NCBI GenBank assembly: GCA_016756725.1
Contig: JAESII010000007.1
Coordinates: 62,001 to 126,000 of the forward strand
DNA: 64,000 nucleotides
Reading direction: 5' to 3'
DNA from: Synergistaceae bacterium
GTDB lineage: Bacteria > Synergistota > Synergistia > Synergistales > Aminithiophilaceae
Shown here: one piece after another, positions 14,888 through 27,821 of the stretch
Position numbering within the stretch: the stretch's first letter is position 1
Layout: each line of letters starts with the position of its first letter
Made by a program: the position numbers and the translations under genes
The notes under the pieces: generated by a model
Told to the model about the DNA's origin: nothing
Databases searched by the model: none
Seen by the model: only the letters and a program-made list of their open reading frames with translations

Positions 14888-17704
14888 CTATTCCCCTCCC
14901 ATCCGTGTTACCGCCTGGTCGTACCACATGAGCAGCTTCGGATCTTCTTCCAGGACGTTGTTGGGGATCTTGTCGGCCACGGCGACGATGACGGCGTAGT
15001 CACGCTCCTGCCAGGCTTTCTTGAATCCGGCGCGGACAGCTTCCAGGCGGAAGACCTTGAGCTTTTTCTTGACCTCTTTGTATTCCTCGAACTCCTTGAG
15101 CAGCGCCTTCTCGCGCAGCTTCTCCAGGTCGCCCGCCTTGTTGGGATCAGGCACGTACCAGCGGTCGCGGGCCTTTGCGACCAGAGTTGGATCATCCTTG
15201 GGCAGGTTGCGCAGTTCCTTCCAGTTGGTGGAGAGGTAGGCGTGGATCTGTTCTGGCACCGGGCCTTTGCCGTCGTAGCACAGGAAGTTCTGGTTCAGCA
15301 GTTCGCGCAGGTCGAGCTGGGCCTCGTTCTTGCTCCAGCCACCGAGCTGCTGCATGAACTGCGGGTTGATATCAGAGAAGGTCTGCGGCTTTTCCTTGAT
15401 GAGCTGGCGGAGCCACTGGATGGCGGAGGCCTCGTCGGAGACGAACATGGACATCTGCTTGAGTTCGCCCGAGGTCATCTTCTTGCGGTCGTATTCGGCC
15501 ACCTGATCCGGCAGGAAAAACATGCCGTCGCGCTCGATGAAACGCTGCGACAGCCCGATCTGGAACTCCTGACTTGAGATCGGCACGGGGTAACCCTTGC
15601 GGACGTAGAACGCAATCATCTGGTCGAACAGGATGCGAGGATCGCGCTCGGGCACCATTAATAGCAAAACGCCTTGTCGTTTAGTTACAGGTAGATACTT
15701 CAAGTGCGTGCGGACGAAGTCCCACACGCCTTCTTCGGTTTGCGCCTCCTTTTTGAAGCGCTCCTCAAAACCGCCATTAGGCTTATATGCTGTTATGACC
15801 AAGTCTTGTTTAACAGAAGTCGTGTTGGTAACAGCGTTAAAAGTCCCCTGCTTTTTATCCAAGGCGGATACATTGGCGACTATAAAGCCTGCTTCTGTTA
15901 TGGATGTTTGGATGCTATTCCAGACAGACGCTTTGGTGTTCGAAAACTCAACCGTCATCCATCGGCCAGGCTTGAGAGCACGATATGCTTCGCTAAAGCA
16001 GCGCGTCATTAGCGCACGATAGTCGTCAAGGCTCTTTTTCTGAGATCGATTTTCAATGGCCTCCGGAATTTTATTTGTAAGAACGCCAAGCCATGTCTCC
16101 CAAAGAAAATTGAGCTCGGAATACATTAGGTTCGAGCCGAATGGAGGATCAAAAAAGAAGTAATCGAGGCTTTCGTCGGGTATTCTTGTGGCCTCAGTTG
16201 ATCCAGTAAATACGACTTGCCTGGTCTTCTGATCTCTTTTTGCTTGATAGGAGGCTACGTCCTTAATCCTGAAGCCAATCATTAAATTGATGTTATATTC
16301 GATTTGGTTCGATGGAATATACAGGGTACCGGCCAAAACTCCTGCCGTCTTTGATAGGTTCGTATTTAGTCGGCTAACAGCAATTTTGTGCATTTTGCTT
16401 GCCCTGGGAAGCTGGTCTCCAACAAGACACAGGAGCTGACTTTCCATCGGAGACTTTTTCAGATGATGCCGTAGCGTAGAAAGAACGCGAAGATTTCTTT
16501 TTGAGTAAAAGTGGTGCGCATGGGTCACACCAACTCGAAATGGATCAGAGGTTTTATCACCCTCTGGAACTTTGTCTGACGGAAACCAGTGAGGGATGGG
16601 TTCATTGTTGATCCTCTCGATCAACTCATAATCCTGTTGATCTGGCTTCTTCTCGTGTCGTCCAGTAATTCCGGGAACTGAATAATTGATCTGAACCGGC
16701 ACTTGCTTCGCTTGAGCGATAGATTCTTTTAACGCAGGGTCGAAAACATTGATCCATGCACGTTCCATCGTTCGCTTTGAAAGAGATGCCGCACAGTTTG
16801 GACACGGAAAGTCATCGTGAACTTTTCCATTTTCAGCGTCGACTGCTTCATCCCAAAAAACCACTTCGCCAGCACACTCTGGACAGATAAAAACATCCGA
16901 CCAAACCGTGTAATTGATCTTGCCAATTCGGCCGTCAGAATGTTTCGTTTCGTACATCCAGCCGCATTCATCTTCAACCACCTTGAGAATTCGATTGGCC
17001 TCCTTTTCAAAAAGAAAAGGACTCACGGGTGTGTTGTAGTTGTATGAGATAAACGTTGCCGCCGGAGACAGATCATTGAGAAACGCTCTGCGGACACCCA
17101 GCTTTGAGAAAGGTCGCCAAACCTTTTTGCCATCTTCATCGACCTCTTCCTGCAAAATGGCCCCATCCGGCTTCACCTGGTAGCCGAGAGACATCACTAC
17201 TTCGCGGTCGCCACACATTTGCGCGGCCACACCCGTCATGCCGGTTCCACAGAAGCCGTCGAACACGATATCCCCCGGCTGCGTGTAGTGGAGGATGTAA
17301 CGCATGATGGCCTTATGCGGCACCTTGGTGTGGTAGGAATGCGCGTTGTAAATCGGGTCGTTTTTCCCCTCGCTTACATCAGAGGCAAAGGGTTCACGGT
17401 GGTAGTGGTAGCCTTCGGGCTGTTCCGGCTTCTGCGCTTCCCACTCGGCGATGAAGTCGGCCATCCACGGGTTCGGACAGGCTGTGTAGTACGGCGGATC
17501 GCTCAGATTCAGGATGTTCTCGTCCCTGCCAATGGGAAAGCCTTCGATCTTGCGGAACTCCGGGTCGCGCAACCGGTCGCGTAGTAGCTCGGTGAAGTGT
17601 TGGCGTCGCGCTTCATCACTGGGGAATTCGATACCGAGACAGGTGACCGGTTGCGGTTTCGAGTTCCGAGTTTCGAGTTGCGAGTTGAAAAGCTCTTCCT
17701 GCAT
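14888..17704 (-). CDS. pglX: BREX adenine-specific DNA methyltransferase (PglXI-like)
   Basis: A 938-residue methyltransferase that would mark host DNA for BREX. SAM-binding F-D-G-F-C-G-T-G-M-T-G is at 148-158, and the catalytic D-P-P-F-G lies near residue 525, preceded by F-F-F. A zinc-ribbon-like insert (I-C-P-E-C and C-P-N-C) lies around 275-305. AGGAGG precedes the ATG, which overlaps the upstream stop as TGATG. Bases about 15660-17050 look clearly more AT-rich than the flanks, suggesting that the central catalytic/recognition portion was exchanged. The N-terminal codons carry the CGAGTT repeats that flank the neighbouring four-helix gene. Confidence 0.88.
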   Translation of the reverse strand: MQEELFNSQLETRNSKPQPVTCLGIEFPSDEARRQHFTELLRDRLRDPEFRKIEGFPIGRDENILNLSDPPYYTACPNPWMADFIAEWEAQKPEQPEGYHYHREPFASDVSEGKNDPIYNAHSYHTKVPHKAIMRYILHYTQPGDIVFDGFCGTGMTGVAAQMCGDREVVMSLGYQVKPDGAILQEEVDEDGKKVWRPFSKLGVRRAFLNDLSPAATFISYNYNTPVSPFLFEKEANRILKVVEDECGWMYETKHSDGRIGKINYTVWSDVFICPECAGEVVFWDEAVDAENGKVHDDFPCPNCAASLSKRTMERAWINVFDPALKESIAQAKQVPVQINYSVPGITGRHEKKPDQQDYELIERINNEPIPHWFPSDKVPEGDKTSDPFRVGVTHAHHFYSKRNLRVLSTLRHHLKKSPMESQLLCLVGDQLPRASKMHKIAVSRLNTNLSKTAGVLAGTLYIPSNQIEYNINLMIGFRIKDVASYQAKRDQKTRQVVFTGSTEATRIPDESLDYFFFDPPFGSNLMYSELNFLWETWLGVLTNKIPEAIENRSQKKSLDDYRALMTRCFSEAYRALKPGRWMTVEFSNTKASVWNSIQTSITEAGFIVANVSALDKKQGTFNAVTNTTSVKQDLVITAYKPNGGFEERFKKEAQTEEGVWDFVRTHLKYLPVTKRQGVLLLMVPERDPRILFDQMIAFYVRKGYPVPISSQEFQIGLSQRFIERDGMFFLPDQVAEYDRKKMTSGELKQMSMFVSDEASAIQWLRQLIKEKPQTFSDINPQFMQQLGGWSKNEAQLDLRELLNQNFLCYDGKGPVPEQIHAYLSTNWKELRNLPKDDPTLVAKARDRWYVPDPNKAGDLEKLREKALLKEFEEYKEVKKKLKVFRLEAVRAGFKKAWQERDYAVIVAVADKIPNNVLEEDPKLLMWYDQAVTRMGGE
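17657..17688 (-). repeat. CGAGTT repeat, left copy
   Basis: Three CGAGTT-type units (GTTTCGAGTTCCGAG, TTTCGAGTTG, CGAGTTG) lie in the first codons of pglX. They face a related AACTCG array at 18094-18122 across the four-helix-bundle gene. Confidence 0.5.
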
Positions 17705-18090
17705 CAGCGTTTTCCTCCTGCTTGTTCACGACTTTTCAGATAGCGGATAAAACCGCCGATGAGGCGTCCTGTATCACCTGACAGGTCGTAAAGGCCTTTG
17801 AATTGTTCCTGTTTGATATAACCGGCGTCGAGAGCCACATAGAGCTGGGCCTGAACTTCTGCGGCTGAGCCTTTGGCAATGAACAGGAACTGGATAAATT
17901 CGCGTACACCGCCTCGATCAAACCCTTCGGCAATATTCGACATGACCGATACGGCAGCTCGCCGGATCTGATCGCGCAGACCAAAATCCTTGGCGAAAGC
18001 GCCATCAGCCGTCACGGCGTAAACCTCCCGTGTCAGTACACGGGCCTTCTGCCATGCGTCGATGTCCTCAAATTTCTGTATCGTTCCCAT
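17704..18090 (-). CDS. Four-helix-bundle protein (S23/bAvd-like)
   Basis: A 128-residue protein of the family often called 23S rRNA intervening-sequence protein or bAvd-like. It has I-D-A-W-Q-K-A-R, L-R-D-Q-I-R-R-A-A-V-S-V-M-S-N-I-A-E-G and E-F-I-Q-F-L-F-I-A-K-G-S-A-A-E-V. It forms basic pentameric bundles in known members, and the cellular function is unclear. It is not a standard BREX gene but sits between brxC and pglX in the same orientation. CGAGTT-type repeats flank it, in inverted orientation on the two sides. No reverse transcriptase or variable repeat is nearby, so a diversity-generating retroelement is not supported. Confidence 0.8.
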   Translation of the reverse strand: MGTIQKFEDIDAWQKARVLTREVYAVTADGAFAKDFGLRDQIRRAAVSVMSNIAEGFDRGGVREFIQFLFIAKGSAAEVQAQLYVALDAGYIKQEQFKGLYDLSGDTGRLIGGFIRYLKSREQAGGKR

Positions 18091-18093
18091 GTT

Positions 18094-22378
<4,285 letters not shown>

Positions 22379-22387
22379 GATCGCTCC

Positions 22388-22507
22388 TTACTGCTCGGTA
22401 TCCAGCTTATCGGTTTTGTTAGCCACACCACCGAAGCGACCCCCTTCGTCCACTTCGTCGTGTTTGAACATCCAGCGACGGCTGACGCGATGCCCGGGCT
22501 CAGACAT
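22388..22507 (-). CDS. Small ORF (39 aa) at the head of the BREX operon
   Basis: A 39-codon frame from ATG 22507 to TAA 22388, ending 9 bases before brxF. The product starts M-S-E-P-G-H-R-V-S-R-R-W and is hydrophilic; I do not recognise it. The IS5-type inverted repeat begins only four bases upstream of its ATG. It could therefore be a whole small gene or the surviving 3' part of a longer first gene cut by the insertion. Its ribosome site would lie inside the insertion end (CAGAGGTT), which is weak. Confidence 0.45.
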   Translation of the reverse strand: MSEPGHRVSRRWMFKHDEVDEGGRFGGVANKTDKLDTEQ

Positions 22508-22511
22508 TGGC

Positions 22512-23685
22512 GGAACCTCTGAAAAAAAGATCTGGCGAGCTCGAACAGTACCTCTTGGTGGCTGAATCCATATGCTGTGTGCTATTTTAGCTTATTCTAT
22601 CAGGCCCAGCCCCTATGCCTGGAGCTGTTCTCGGCTCTTTTAGGGTCCTCTATGTCGTCGTGCCGCTTTTTTGAAGACACTACGGCACGACTATTTCCAA
22701 CAAGCGCCTTCACTCCATGTAGAAGTTGGACAGGGCAAAAAGCACGTGGACATGGCTCGTGTTTTTCTTGAACCCTCTGTAACGTACCTTGGTGAATCGG
22801 AAGACTCGCTTCGCTCTTCAATAAACATGCTCCACCTCAGCTCTCGTTTGGGATAGCTTCCGACTACGAGACTGTTCTTCGCCGGTCAGCTTCCTGTTGC
22901 GTGAGCCCCTTCTGGTGGTTTTGTCGGCGGCATCAGGCGCCTTTGCCTGGATCGTCTCCGTCTTGTCTATGTAGGCCGAATCGCCTCAGACGCACCTTTC
23001 CTCTCCGTGGAGAAGATCTCCAACCATCCAGGAATCGTGGACATTTGCCGCCGTGACCACGAGAGTGTGGACAAGCTTGCTGTCCTTATCCACTCCGAGA
23101 TGAATCTTCATGCCAAAGCAGGACTGGTTCCCTTTATGCACCTGATGTACGTCTCAGTCTCGCTTTTTCTCCCTGCTCTTCGTCGACGAGGGCGCGGCGA
23201 TGATGGTGCCCTTCATGATGGTCCCTTCGGGAAGGCGCAGTCTTTTCGATCGCAGATGGTCGTCTCGTCAAGGACGAACCTCGTTCCCGAGGTCGATGTC
23301 GACAAAGCGCCTCATCGATTCTATGTCGTAGAAGATTACTTCCGCTGCTGGGTCGCTGAGGTTGAACCAGCACAGGAGAAAGTGGATTCGGAGCATCCGC
23401 TCCAACCCAACCGGTGGACGACCTCGTTCGGCCTTGGAATAGAAGGGAGCGATGAGCGAGCAGAGATCCTTCCAGGGGACCACAGCCTCCATTTCGGAGA
23501 GGAACTTCTCACGCCGGGTGGGCTTCCTGTATCTCTCGAAGGTCTGGGCGTCGGCAAGGGTTTTCTGTCGCTCCATATCGTCTTGCACTCCTTGAAAGGG
23601 GTTAATGACAACGTCGCTACAGCTCTGCTCTGCCGATTACATCGGCACTGATGCGGTTCATGAAGACCCTTTTTTCAGAGGTTCC
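22512..23685 (-). mobile_element. IS5-type insertion sequence (degenerate)
   Basis: A perfect 16-bp terminal inverted repeat, GGAACCTCTGAAAAAA at 22512 and TTTTTTCAGAGGTTCC at 23670-23685, bounds about 1.17 kb. The transposase inside is broken. The left end sits four bases upstream of the 39-codon frame that heads the BREX operon, so the insertion replaced or displaced the operon's native upstream region. Confidence 0.8.
22710..23588 (-). pseudogene. Broken IS5-family transposase
   Basis: The intact N-terminal frame (23588-23268) has the IS5 pattern G-R-P-P-V-G-L-E-R-M-L-R-I and W-F-N-L-S-D-P-A, ending F-V-D-I-D-L-G-N-E-V-R-P. The expected continuation appears in other frames: [37 protein letters not shown], and F-R-F-T-K-V-R-Y-R-G. 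At least one frameshift and two in-frame stops interrupt it. The gene is therefore inactive, although its ends could still be mobilised in trans. Confidence 0.8.
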
Positions 23686-23997
23686 TTAACTAACATCGGT
23701 ACCAAAATGGTCTTGACAATGGGGTCCACCTTAAAGCGTCATGAGATCACAACAAGAAACATGAATTATCTTACTCCCCCAATCACATAATACCCCATCA
23801 ATTCTAACCTGACCCTTGACATAAAGAAAGAATCATTGACGGCAACAATTAACGGAAAACTCCCGTCATCGATACTCATTCCCACGGACATCCTGGCGAA
23901 ATAAACCCACCACAATCCACAGGACAAGAGAGATCTGTTTAACACATGCCTGCCTCGTAAACTCCTCAGCAACACGCTTCAAGAAGGAGAGGTAGTC
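23686..23997. other. Intergenic region upstream of the orphan gene
   Basis: About 310 bases without a supportable gene. TTGACATAAAG near 23817 could provide a -35 for the gene at 23998, but no good -10 follows at the right distance. Confidence 0.3.
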
Positions 23998-24933
23998 ATG
24001 GCACGCAAAAAGCCGATAAGGGCCAGGAAGAAACGATGGATCTGCGGGGCCGTTCCGGGGCTTTCTCGGGAGGTGCTCCAGTCCCGGATCGTTTCTTTAG
24101 ACACAGTAGAGATCGCCTTGCCCCGCAGGTTCCTCCTCCGCCATAACCCGGCAGGCACCCTCCGAAGCTATATTGCCACCTCAAGGAAGACGGCCATCTC
24201 CCGACGGCAGGTCGCCTCGGAGGACCGCCGAATGATCGCATGGCAGACCTTCATCTACAGGCTCCATCCCGTCGTCCTTTGCCTTCAGACCGGGAAGGGC
24301 ATGGGTGGAACCGGCTTTCACGAGGGACAAGGGAAAAAGGCAGTCCGGGCCATGATCGAAGAGGCCTGCAGCAGGCTCCTGCCCTACATCAGGCGCAAGG
24401 CGGCAGGCGGCAAGGAGATCCCGGTCTCCCCTGAAGAGCTGGTCGACGCCATGAAAGGATCCCTCGTCAGGCGACATGACATCTCGACCGACTTCCGCCG
24501 ACGTCACGGCCACTGGACGAATGCGGAGATCGCCCGTCTGATAAGGCGGGCAGGACAATCGGACGGATACAGGAGGAGCGAAAGCTGCTTCATAAGTCCT
24601 TGCGATTCCAGCATGACCTGGTATGCCGGAAAGAGGACGGCAGGGCACAGCTGGGCAGGTTACGTGAAATCCCGCCAGATGCCCGGCGTCCACGGCAGGC
24701 GCATCGGTCCGGGATGGCTGAGGTTGGAGTATCGGAACCGGCAAGGCTGCACTCTGGACGAACTGCTTCTCCTGGCGGAACGGCTCGAACAGGAGAACCG
24801 CCGGCTGTCATCCTGCCCTGCATCTGATATTCCTCCGTCCGAAGCGGACACCTCCATCGGCATCATTATTAGGAGGCTCTCCCATCCTGAAGGGAAGTCC
24901 TCCCGCCTTGAGACACGAGCTCCTCCACAGTGA
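23998..24933 (+). CDS. Hypothetical island protein (311 aa)
   Basis: I do not recognise this protein. AAGGAGAGG precedes the ATG at good spacing, and the frame is long, uninterrupted and host-like in base composition, so it is probably real. The product is strongly basic at the N-terminus (M-A-R-K-K-P-I-R-A-R-K-K-R-W), rich in Arg throughout, has no membrane segment, and has a short Leu-rich helix near 270 (T-L-D-E-L-L-L-L-A-E-R-L-E). A nucleic-acid-binding island protein such as a replication or regulatory factor is possible, but this is a guess from charge and context. It lies outside the BREX operon on the opposite strand. Confidence 0.55.
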   Translation: MARKKPIRARKKRWICGAVPGLSREVLQSRIVSLDTVEIALPRRFLLRHNPAGTLRSYIATSRKTAISRRQVASEDRRMIAWQTFIYRLHPVVLCLQTGKGMGGTGFHEGQGKKAVRAMIEEACSRLLPYIRRKAAGGKEIPVSPEELVDAMKGSLVRRHDISTDFRRRHGHWTNAEIARLIRRAGQSDGYRRSESCFISPCDSSMTWYAGKRTAGHSWAGYVKSRQMPGVHGRRIGPGWLRLEYRNRQGCTLDELLLLAERLEQENRRLSSCPASDIPPSEADTSIGIIIRRLSHPEGKSSRLETRAPPQ

Positions 24934-25641
24934 CGAAAACCGTTCCCCGGACCCGACGCCATCGTCCCGGAAAAATAGAAAGCACTGCCACAGGCGAGGC
25001 GGTGCTGTTGTGATGTGGGGTCATGCCCGGGATCATCACGGAGGTGCCGGGACATTTCCGAGATAACCTCCTGCGGAATTTTCCATCTTCACCCCAGGGT
25101 CTCCTGAAACCCCTTTCAAGAAATTTCCTGACATCACCCCCCAGAAAAGATTCCTTCGCTTCAGCCCGGAAAAACATCGTCCTGATCACACAGAAAAGTT
25201 CCGAATCATTTCCTGCCAGGAATTTTCCACAAGGGAGCGCCATCTCACAAGGGGACCTCTATTCATCAGACCGCAAAAGGGGTGAGGCCGACTTTTCTGC
25301 CAGCTCACCCCTCAACAAGCCTCTTATATTATGTACTTACATCATATCGGACAAACGGGAATCTACGCTGAGCCCTCCGAGCGGTTCCGAGAAGGCTTCC
25401 CGTCGGGAAAAATCCCACTGCCGGAATGGATCCGATTGCCTGCCGCGAAGTCATCCCGGAATCAGTTCCGGGAAGCGGAACGGAATCCCTTTCCAAGCTC
25501 TCTTCGGAAGCCGTTCATGAGGAATTTTCCGGGAATCCCTTCCAGTCGCCCGGCTCCAAGCGACTCCCACGCATTCCGTTCGAAACGGATTCCGTCCGGA
25601 AGGAAAACCTCCGAAAAGATCCCGTCGATCTGCCGAAAGCG
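24934..25641. other. Non-coding stretch with repeated GGAATTTTCC-type motifs
   Basis: Roughly 700 bases without a convincing gene. Near-palindromic GGAATTTTCC/GAAATTTCC motifs recur (about 25062, 25117, 25210, 25520), with many ATTCCG words between 25430 and 25620. CAAGCCTCTTATATTATGTA at 25316 recurs at 27301. Similar sequence occurs in 27208-27330 and 39140-39610. Confidence 0.4.
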
Positions 25642-26016
25642 TCAGCGGGAATCGTCGTCCCACTCCAGGGGCTCCCCTTCACGTCTCAGACTCCCGTTCC
25701 AGATATACTGCTCGATCTCCTCGTTTCTCCATACCGTCACCTTGTCTGATAGCTTGACGCCTGCCGGAGCTTTTCCCTCTTTGACAAGGTTCCGCCAGTG
25801 TGCCCGAGAGACGGCAACGAGCTCCAGGACCGCCGGCAACCGCAGTAACCCGCCCGGCTCGGGGGATTCCGCTTTGGCCATCTCGGCCAGTTTGCGGTCA
25901 ATGATCGCCTCGATCGCCGGAAGGAGTCTCTCCGCAACAGCCAGAGAGAATGTCGCAGATATAGGAACAGAGAAAGGCAGGAAAATGTAGACTTGCGCCG
26001 GATATATCAGACCCAA
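25642..26016 (-). CDS. Second AlpA-type helix-turn-helix protein
   Basis: This is a homologue of the protein at 4621-4920. Both share G-(L/F)-L-R-L-P-x-V-L-x-L, the V-S-(R/K)-A-x-W recognition helix, L-V-K-E-G-K-A-P-A-G and V-T-V-W-R, plus an N-terminal helix ending (D/E)-R-K-L. The HTH occupies about residues 55-105 of the 124-codon frame. The only start upstream of the conserved N-terminal helix is a TTG at 26016 without a clear ribosome site, and an ATG at 25881 would lose that helix. The 5' end may therefore be damaged. It probably belonged to the excision control of another island copy. Confidence 0.6.
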   Translation of the reverse strand: MGLIYPAQVYIFLPFSVPISATFSLAVAERLLPAIEAIIDRKLAEMAKAESPEPGGLLRLPAVLELVAVSRAHWRNLVKEGKAPAGVKLSDKVTVWRNEEIEQYIWNGSLRREGEPLEWDDDSR

Positions 26017-26173
26017 GGGCTTTCCGTCTGGTGGAATCCGCTAAAGTAGACATGAAAACCGAGGCCATAACTATAGTGAAAAGCTCAAACCCGGCTATGG
26101 AGCTGAACAGCATCTGACCTAAGGTTCCGTAAAACCCGAGCATTCCGTACTTATACCCCACAATAACCTTGCA

Positions 26174-26303
26174 GGAATATACTCCAGATATCCTCCGTGA
26201 TTCCCTTACAGGGAATATACTCCACTCATACTCCATGAGGGCCTCACGGGAATATACTCCACTCATACTCCATGAGGGCCTCACGGGAATACACTCCACT
26301 CAT
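26174..26303 (+). repeat. Tandem 37-bp repeats
   Basis: Units begin GGAATATACTCC at 26174, 26212 and 26249, and GGAATACACTCC at 26286. The units at 26212 and 26249 are identical over 37 bp, the first is diverged and the last truncated. They are head-to-tail with no spacers. The array abuts the IS3 remnant that follows. Confidence 0.8.
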
Positions 26304-26374
26304 ACTGATGTTCCCCCAGATCGGTGGACACGGAAAAGAGCAAATCATCTATGCTCTATTCTGGAGGTGCCACC

Positions 26375-26677
26375 ATGGTCAAAAAAGCGCGTGTCTACAC
26401 CGAGGAGTTCAAGAGGGAAACGTTGGAACTGCTGGAAAACAGCGGCAGGTCCGTTCATGCCCTTTCCCGAGAACTTGGGATACCGCAGCGGACTCTCTAT
26501 GATTGGGTCGAAGCGTCGCGGGAGAAGGAGACAAAGCCTCGTCCCGGCAGCGCCGAAGAGGCCGAGATTCTGCGACTCCGCAGAGAGCTGGCGCTGGTGA
26601 CTCAGGAGCGTGACATCCTAAAAAAAGCTGTCGCCATCTTCTCAAAGGAACCTCGATCCGGCAGCGGTTCCAGATAA
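26375..26677 (+). CDS. IS3-family OrfA (remnant element)
   Basis: A 100-residue transposase OrfA with Y-T-E-E-F-K-R-E-T-L-E-L-L at the N-terminus, the HTH L-G-I-P-Q-R-T-L-Y-D-W, and a C-terminal heptad region (E-I-L-R-L-R-R-E-L-A-L-V-T-Q-E-R-D-I-L-K-K-A). GGAGG precedes the ATG. It differs from the OrfA at 5198, so it is a separate insertion. Its OrfB partner is truncated right after, so the element is no longer autonomous. Confidence 0.8.
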   Translation: MVKKARVYTEEFKRETLELLENSGRSVHALSRELGIPQRTLYDWVEASREKETKPRPGSAEEAEILRLRRELALVTQERDILKKAVAIFSKEPRSGSGSR

Positions 26678-26689
26678 GCCTCCGACAAC

Positions 26690-26835
26690 GTCGATGTCTT
26701 TGACGTTCGGAAGATGGGCGAAACTCTTCAGGTGTCCCGGAGCGGCTATTACAGCTGGATCAAGGGCGAGGAAAGCGCGCGTTCCCGCGAGAACCGTCGC
26801 CTTACGGAGCTGGTCTTTCTCCTAAACACCTTAGG
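26690..26835 (+). pseudogene. IS3 OrfB fragment
   Basis: The translation D-V-R-K-M-G-E-T-L-Q-V-S-R-S-G-Y-Y-S-W, then R-E-N-R-R-L-T-E-L-V, matches the start of IS3 OrfB. The similarity stops around 26835, where it joins an unrelated coding remnant. The DDE core is absent. Confidence 0.7.
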
Positions 26836-27207
26836 GAACGTCCGCAAGTCCGCTCACCAACCACTGCACGTGGGGTGATTGCTGAGAAGGTGATCAGTGG
26901 CGGTCTCTGGAAGTCTTCAAGAAAGACTCCCGAGGCGACCATCAGCGCTCGGTTATATTCTGACATCAAGAAGAAAGGCGAGGCATCTGCTTTCGTTAAG
27001 GTCTCTCCTCAGACCTTTTCTCTTCGGGATTCCTCCATGGAAGCAACCAATTGCGCGTCAGCTCCAACGCTCGTCGAGGAAGCGTCAAAACCGAAATATG
27101 CAAGCAAAGTCTTCTCTTTGACTTATCACGCAAAGAACTGCCCGAAAAAATCCAATAGCAAGAACCCGACACACTACTGCCCAGATTATTTGGAAAACCT
27201 CATCTAA
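26826..27207 (+). pseudogene. Remnant of a HARE-HTH domain protein
   Basis: Bases 26875-27207 encode I-A-E-K-V-I-S-G-G-L-W, K-T-P-E-A-T-I-S-A-R-L-Y-S-D-I-K-K-K-G and F-V-K-V-S-P-Q-T-F, the pattern of the HB1/ASXL/restriction-endonuclease HTH (HARE-HTH). The preceding strand of the domain (Q-P-L-H-V) is present in another frame just upstream, one base out of register, showing a frameshift. HARE-HTH domains are commonly attached to restriction-type nucleases, but no nuclease domain follows here. It appears to be debris of a lost defence gene at the IS3 junction. Confidence 0.6.
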
Positions 27208-27396
27208 GCAGAGAATTTTTCGTCGGGAAATTTCTACACCAAGAAATTTTCCGAAAACATATAGATCCAGAAGAATTCCGGAACGTCGTCCACACCACAA
27301 CAAGCCTCTTATATTATGTATTTACATCTCAGATACCCGAATAAACAGACCACATTCACCTACGCAGAATTGCTTTTTAAGTTTTTTGAAAACACT

Positions 27397-27797
27397 CTAA
27401 GCTTGCACGCAAGAGCTTGACAAAGAAAACTTCCGGAATATCCATCTACCTTCATCCGAAAATATTCTGCATTCCGCACAGGAATTCATTCCGCAAGATT
27501 TTTCATGAACATCTTCCAGGATCACTCCCGAGAGATTTCGCGGGTGTGTTGAATCTCTAACGCCAGAGAAGGCCTTTCGCCTCCCAAAAGACAGCGGCTC
27601 TCTACCCTCAGCTTCGACCTGCCTCTCGCCCCCCACCGGGAAGAGTTCCCCGCTATTTCTCAAAACCATTCCGGGCATGTCGAACCTTTTCCGGACTTCT
27701 GGTTTCTTCCAGCGTCGCGCCCTGCTCTCCGGCTAACCGTACCCCAAACCGTACCCCATACCGCCAAAAAGCCTGAAAACAGCATGTATTTGGCGGT
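27397..27797. repeat. Right-end tail of element A (homologous to 39290-39670)
   Basis: About 350-400 bases are clearly similar to 39290-39670. Shared words include CTTTCATCCGAAAATATTC-like sequence, CCAGAGAAGGCCTT, GAACCTTTTCCGGACTTCTGG and CGCCCTGCTCTCCGGC. Each copy ends at a tRNA-Ser 3'-end repeat. No intact gene is visible in either. The intervening stretch 27208-27396 also lacks a gene. Confidence 0.75.
27737..27757 (+). promoter_or_regulatory. Paired CCGTACCCC sites near the internal att
   Basis: CCGTACCCC occurs at 27737-27745 and 27749-27757. The 12-base period equals that of the pair at 3038 and 3050 next to int. A single diverged copy (ACGTACCCC) lies at 39614-39622, the same distance from the last att repeat. 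These are probable integrase arm-type sites. Confidence 0.55.
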
Positions 27798-27817
27798 TGC
27801 GCCCTCCGCCACTAGAC
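27798..27817 (+). other. Internal attachment site (tRNA-Ser 3'-end copy)
   Basis: Twenty bases are identical to 2911-2930, the last 14 bases of tRNA-Ser plus six beyond it. A different terminator hairpin follows, not the one after the tRNA. This marks the junction between the two stacked elements. Confidence 0.75.
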
Positions 27818-27821
27818 CATT

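Noticed and set aside
26174-26303. CRISPR-like array
   Set aside because: The repeats are directly adjacent with no unique spacers, and no cas genes are present.
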